The translations under genes and the position numbers were made by a program. From contig JAUCBJ010003419.1 in NCBI GenBank assembly GCA_032718475.1, positions 38,200-102,199 on the forward strand: a stretch of DNA of 64,000 bases, read 5' to 3'. The notes beneath the pieces are model-generated. The model was not told the DNA's origin, did not search any database, and saw nothing but the letters and a program-made list of their open reading frames with translations. This stretch comes from Nemertoderma westbladi. Its lineage: Eukaryota > Xenacoelomorpha > Nemertodermatida > Nemertodermatidae. Of the stretch, positions 61,401 to 64,000 are shown piece by piece; the stretch's first letter is position 1, and the number at the start of each line of letters is the position of its first letter.

Positions 61401-63914
61401 TAGTTTAAGTAAACTCGCTTCGTTTATAAGATGTAGCTGAACCACTTCTCGGGAGACTTTAGGCCAGTTGTTCAACGGCTGAAAATGACATATATAATCT
61501 ATACATTACAAACATATAAATGTCAACGCCAATGTCAATCTAAGATAGTCTGCACTCTGCATATATGCCGTGGGAAAAATTTATACAGATGTGCATTATA
61601 ATACATGGGACTCCTGTAGTTAAAAGATAGGATAGGCACGTTCCTATTTTTCTAGTTATATTAGGGTCGTCCAAAATATTTAAACTACCAATTAATTATT
61701 TAATCAATTAATTATTATTTCATCATAAATTTCGACCCCCCCCCCCCCCCCTCCATCTTAATTAAAGCCAAATCTTTAAATCAGATAAATTCTAAAATCA
61801 CAAACTTAACCAAACAAAGGAAACCAAATTGAATGAAAAATAATGATTGAATAAAAAATCTACATCAATTTCTATTTATTGTGAAATATCGATAGATACT
61901 ATCGTTTATTGATTGATATTTTCCAATATTGGTCGAAAATATAGCATGTATTAAAATGTAGCAGAATAAGTCTAGGTAAGCACTCAAGTCACACTGAAAT
62001 TTATACAGACTTCGATGACATAACCATAGATGTCTATATAATAGGTCTTGACCACATTGAGATGCGCCTTCACTTCCTTTTGTTTCAGCCACGCCGCCAC
62101 AGTGGCACACAATCGAGGCACTGAGGGACTCAGCTACGGCCACAATGTGTATAACAAGAAAGCCTATGGACTCAGATAATATGTAGTCCATGTCGCCTTG
62201 ACGACTGACCTTTAAGGTGACGCCATCGATATCGGAAAACTGTCGGCTGATTATCCGGTATTCTCGTTTTATCGCCCTCTTGCGGCACAAGTAGGTAACG
62301 GAAATGGCGAATATTGTAAACGCGGCGAGTGCTAGACCTATACCGACAGATGCCGAAGTAGAAATGCTAAAAACAACAAAAAGTTCGAAAGTTTAACTGT
62401 AGGGGTAACAAAAAATAGTTATGTAGTGTAAAAAGTATTAAAGGAGATAAATAGCAAACGAATGGTAAGCCATAGCGCCCTTCTCCTCGATGACTTGAAC
62501 TAAAAAGACGAACCGACTAAAAACAAACAACAACATCTCAGCTTTATACAAAAATGTCCCAAACGTCGTGACTCAGCCCATTAATAACATTGACATTATT
62601 TTGGAAATTATATTTAAATTGTATGTGATATGAAAAAATAATAATATTGAAATACAAACCTTAGTATATTGACACATTTCTTGTTCTCTGGTCTTGTAAA
62701 TTGAGGGCAACTTTTAAGACATTGTCCGAAGTAGCTGTAATCAAGGCAACTTACACAGTTCTGATTAGACGGTCCTGTACATCCGTCTATAAAATACAGT
62801 TTTAAAGGAATTTAATAATCTTGTAATTGAAAGTACATTATGTGTATCTCAATCACCCTACGGCAATATAGCAGATAATTCCCGCTAAAAAGGCGCTGCC
62901 ACTTACGTCTCGCCTCGCATCCTTATTAACCAAACTTTAACAAACTGTAACTAAGTGCGCTAACTGCACTGTAACCGCATTACACTGCAAACATTTTCGC
63001 ATAATTTATATATCGACAAATGTATTTTCTATAAACTAGATACCCGTGCGCGCATGAGAGAGAGATTTCAGCTCGTATCGCGTTTGTTACATTTTTGCAG
63101 CAAAACATTCTTAAGTTTGTTGTCGAGTTATCCATCCATGTCCATTTCACAATATTACACTAATTTAATTATTCATAAACGTATTTTTGTAACCTTTGCA
63201 TTCCTCAGCGCACTGACTGCAGTTTCGGGGTGCATCTGGGTTTGGGAAGGTATTTTTCTGACAGCGCTCATGGCAGACTCCCTCTAGAAGGTAAGGTACG
63301 TCGCTAGGGCATTCGCTGAGACATACACTCCCCTAAAATAATAAGAAAGTAAATGAACAGCAATAAATTGTTAACAAACTATATCTTTACAGCTCTATAT
63401 ACTACGATTGACGCGGTAACCTAACCTCAGTCAACACACCCTTTTATTATTATTAAAGTTAAATAATATCCAATACCAGGTAATCTGACGTAACATTTGT
63501 GATAACTTACGCCTCCGTGGAGGAAATCTTTCTATTTTTGTCCAAACTATCTACTTTTCATCTTTTTAAACAAACCACTTGGATCAGCACAGTGTAATGT
63601 GCTATACTTTACTTACCAGTACAAGTATGTAAATAGTTATTTCATTAATAATTAAACCGCTTGCGGTTGGGGCAATGGGAGCCCTGAACTATTAAAGATG
63701 ACTACATGAAAAATACCAGTAATGAATAGTTTCTAGATATATGATAAGGATTGGATTTAGGCTCCTAGAATCTACCATATACCTGATCAGGTTGCCCACT
63801 AACGAGGTATCGTTTCACGTTACGGCACTCCCCGTCACACCCAGTCGCAAGGCCATTACTGCATCTTCCAACACATTCAGGGTGACATCTGATACATGTT
63901 ACATTATCATCTCC
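43413..63914 (-). CDS. EGFR: EGFR/ErbB-family receptor tyrosine kinase, 3' part of gene (8 exons, likely pseudokinase)
   Basis: Overall gene entry. Exons on the minus strand in order: 63783-63914, 63194-63332, 62660-62786, 62210-62366, 61239-61478, 59487-59675, 44245-44400, 43418-43640 (running on to TAG at 43413). All junctions are GT-AG and phases chain correctly (0, 1, 2, 0, 0, 0, 0). Order of domains: cysteine-rich furin-like domain IV, one transmembrane helix, juxtamembrane, tyrosine kinase. The ligand-binding L1/CR1/L2 part lies outside the window to the right. Family role: a membrane receptor for EGF-like ligands that dimerises and signals by tyrosine phosphorylation. Here the P-loop (GSGSFG), the VALK lysine and DFG are kept, but the HRD Asp is Tyr, the helix-C Glu is Ala, the activation-loop Tyr is Leu, and the C-lobe seems truncated. 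It may therefore act as an allosteric partner like ErbB3, or be a decaying paralogue. Confidence 0.92.
43418..43640 (-). CDS. EGFR: EGFR-like exon: kinase C-lobe (equivalent to human exons 22-23 fused)
   Basis: Acceptor CCAATAG|AAT. Reads [16 protein letters not shown], then [35 protein letters not shown] and [14 protein letters not shown] has VPIKWMALES at the start, so the conserved activation-segment proline is gone. 74 codons plus 1 nt. A donor CAGT|GTTAGT (phase 1) fits the position of the next junction in EGFR, but without splicing the frame reads Q-C-stop. The human intron between exons 22 and 23 is absent. Confidence 0.88.
44245..44400 (-). CDS. EGFR: EGFR-like exon: catalytic loop and DFG (equivalent to human exon 21)
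   Basis: 52 codons, the same length as I recall for human EGFR exon 21. Reads [19 protein letters not shown], then a beta strand ending [11 protein letters not shown], then an activation loop [10 protein letters not shown]. The catalytic-loop motif is HRY where active kinases have HRD (codon TAT, one base from GAT); the downstream Asn and DFG are intact. The loop position of EGFR Tyr869 is Leu. Acceptor TTCATAG, donor AAG|GTGCGA, both phase 0. Confidence 0.93.
44401..59486 (-). other. EGFR-like kinase intron, about 15 kb, almost entirely 36 bp satellite
   Basis: Begins at GAG|GTAGGTGAGT directly inside the first repeat unit and ends at TTCATAG before GGAATG. Only the last 50-70 nt next to the acceptor are non-repetitive. 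If the final, acceptor-proximal unit's donor (44467-44468) were used, the intron would be 68 nt. Confidence 0.92.
44459..59507 (-). repeat. 36 bp satellite spanning exon end plus 5' splice site (about 418 units)
   Basis: On the minus strand each unit has an exonic part TGGTGTAAACAAATAGCTGAG (W-C-K-Q-I-A-E without its last base written, GA-G), then GTAGGTGAGT, then GGGAC. The first unit is the true end of the kinase exon (59487-59507). 15,049 bp / 36 = 418 units. Common variants: GCT/GCC in the Ala codon, AAA-CAA to AAA-CGA (Q to R), GAG to GTG or GAC in the E-W-D part. The splice donor is almost invariant. A 1 bp insertion near 51857 changes frame; a G-to-A type change creating TAG occurs at 46010 and 49394. 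The last unit (44459-44490) has a 5 bp insertion. Confidence 0.97.
59478..59489 (-). promoter_or_regulatory. Authentic 5' splice site of the WCKQIAE exon (overlapping double donor)
   Basis: Minus strand GAG|GTAG|GTGAGT. Using the first GT keeps phase 0 and joins IAE to GMGYLEERR, matching EGFR IAK|GMNYLEDRR. Using the second, stronger AG|GTGAGT adds 4 nt and shifts frame. The same double donor is copied in nearly every satellite unit. Confidence 0.8.
59487..59675 (-). CDS. EGFR: EGFR-like exon: helix C to helix E (equivalent to human exon 20)
   Basis: 63 codons (62 in human). Reads [20 protein letters not shown], then [20 protein letters not shown], then [11 protein letters not shown]. Human EGFR begins EAYVMAS; the leading Glu is the helix-C residue that salt-bridges the catalytic Lys and is Ala here. 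Acceptor TTTTTTCAG|GCG. The last 21 nt of the exon are also the first 21 nt of the satellite. Confidence 0.94.
60171..60410. repeat. 40 bp tandem repeat, 6 copies
   Basis: Units start TGTAAAGTTGTCCTGAATTT and end ATAACGCGAGCCTAC, with only single-base differences (ACGTGAG, ACCGCGAA). Located in the EGFR-like intron between the P-loop and helix-C exons. Confidence 0.93.
60479..60911. repeat. Possible foldback element with TGTCCTTCATGTAAC motifs
   Basis: TTGTCCTTCATGTAACG at 60500 and its complement GTTACATGAAGGAC at 60883 form inverted ends, with a further direct copy at 60729. The outer flanks (AGGTTTGGCGGACA versus the complement of GTCTTTCAACCCT-like sequence) pair only weakly. No target duplication was identified. 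Confidence 0.4.
61239..61478 (-). CDS. EGFR: EGFR-like exon: juxtamembrane end and kinase N-lobe (P-loop, catalytic Lys)
   Basis: 80 codons, phase 0 both ends. Acceptor TTTTCAG|CCG. Reads [15 protein letters not shown], then [18 protein letters not shown] (glycine-rich loop), TPEGG plus a short Q-K-S-H-S-K insert, then [10 protein letters not shown] (catalytic Lys kept) and RRFLD before GTTAGT. The end at FLD corresponds to EGFR EILD, the human exon 19/20 boundary. It fuses what are exons 18 and 19 in human. Confidence 0.93.
61736..61751. repeat. Poly-C tract (16 nt)
   Basis: Sixteen C in a row in an AT-rich intron of the EGFR-like gene; similar runs occur at 12304 and 41931. Confidence 0.9.
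62210..62366 (-). CDS. EGFR: EGFR-like exon: transmembrane helix and juxtamembrane
   Basis: 157 bp; the leading C completes a Ser codon with the previous exon. Reads ISTSAS, then a hydrophobic stretch [20 protein letters not shown] (membrane helix), then the basic stop-transfer [11 protein letters not shown] and [15 protein letters not shown]. Donor AAG|GTCAGT in phase 0. Arrangement and charge pattern match the ErbB membrane exon. Confidence 0.92.
62660..62786 (-). CDS. EGFR: EGFR-like exon: extracellular domain IV, membrane-proximal cysteine modules
   Basis: 127 bp. Reads [18 protein letters not shown], then [20 protein letters not shown]. The G-C-T/S-G-P..xC..C pattern is the furin-like repeat of ErbB receptors. 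Acceptor TTTTATAG, donor CTAAG|GTTTGT; phases 1 and 2 agree with neighbours. Confidence 0.9.
63194..63332 (-). CDS. EGFR: EGFR-like exon: extracellular cysteine-rich domain IV
   Basis: 139 bp, acceptor ATTTTAG|GGG. Reads [20 protein letters not shown], then [20 protein letters not shown] and CAEECK. Regular C-x3-C spacing with CP and C..C motifs as in ErbB domain IV. Ends in phase 1. Confidence 0.88.
63783..63914 (-). CDS. EGFR: EGFR-like exon: extracellular cysteine-rich region (first exon visible)
   Basis: 44 codons, phase 0 at both ends. Acceptor ATTCCAG|GGA, donor CAG|GTATAT. Reads [20 protein letters not shown], then [17 protein letters not shown], the C..C...C.G.C...G..C..CRNV pattern of furin-like repeats in EGFR family members. 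The gene continues past the right edge. Confidence 0.88.
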
Positions 63915-64000
63915 CTGGAATATATTGGAAAATCACGATTTTAAGGGCTGTAGAGCTGCTATAACAGCTGTAATATTTATACACTATAATATTGTCATGG

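Noticed and set aside
63054-63287. Plus-strand 77-codon frame
   Set aside because: It is antisense to the EGFR-like domain IV exon at 63194-63332, whose splice phases and cysteine pattern are decisive.

Overview
This is a 64 kb piece of a metazoan nuclear genome. It has spliced genes with GT-AG introns, an ErbB/EGFR-family receptor, an axonemal dynein subunit, AT-rich intergenic DNA, and DNA-transposon and MITE remnants. Intron phases in the receptor match those I recall for vertebrate EGFR. The phylum cannot be fixed from sequence alone; a non-vertebrate animal with motile cilia or flagella fits best.

Layout, left to right. (1) 291-1469, + strand: an apparently intronless CMPK2-like nucleoside monophosphate kinase. 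(2) 1834-4657: a dead mariner-like transposon, invaded by a hAT-like element, itself invaded by a palindromic MITE (three nesting levels, each with a recognisable target-site duplication). (3) 6001-6298: a possible terminal exon of an unidentified + strand gene. (4) 6437-13441, - strand: DNAI3 (WDR63), two large coding exons around a 4 kb intron full of transposon remnants. Its 5' splice site reads CAG|GGAAGT where CAG|GTAAGT is expected. (5) 14346-40415: a 26 kb minisatellite of about 1,085 units of 24 bp with higher-order duplications, in the region between the divergently transcribed DNAI3 and CNOT7 genes. (6) 41055-42749, + strand: CNOT7/CAF1 deadenylase in two exons. (7) 43413-63914, - strand: the 3' part of an EGFR/ErbB receptor gene, eight exons from extracellular domain IV through the kinase domain; its 5' end lies beyond the right edge.

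The standout feature is in the receptor gene. The kinase exon ending W-C-K-Q-I-A-E runs straight into about 418 tandem copies of a 36 bp unit. Each unit contains the last 21 nt of that exon plus its 5' splice site, so one intron of about 15 kb carries roughly 418 candidate splice donors facing a single acceptor. Without the array the intron would be only about 68 nt. Because 36 is 12 codons, each internal donor used would insert 12 residues in frame. The same kinase has lost the HRD aspartate (HRY), the helix-C glutamate and the activation-loop tyrosine. It also appears to end early, at an in-frame TAG followed by AATAAA. This looks like a truncated ErbB pseudokinase reshaped by a splice-site satellite.

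The genes do not form a pathway. The very long open frames inside both arrays come from repeat units that are multiples of three and lack stops; they are not annotated as proteins.
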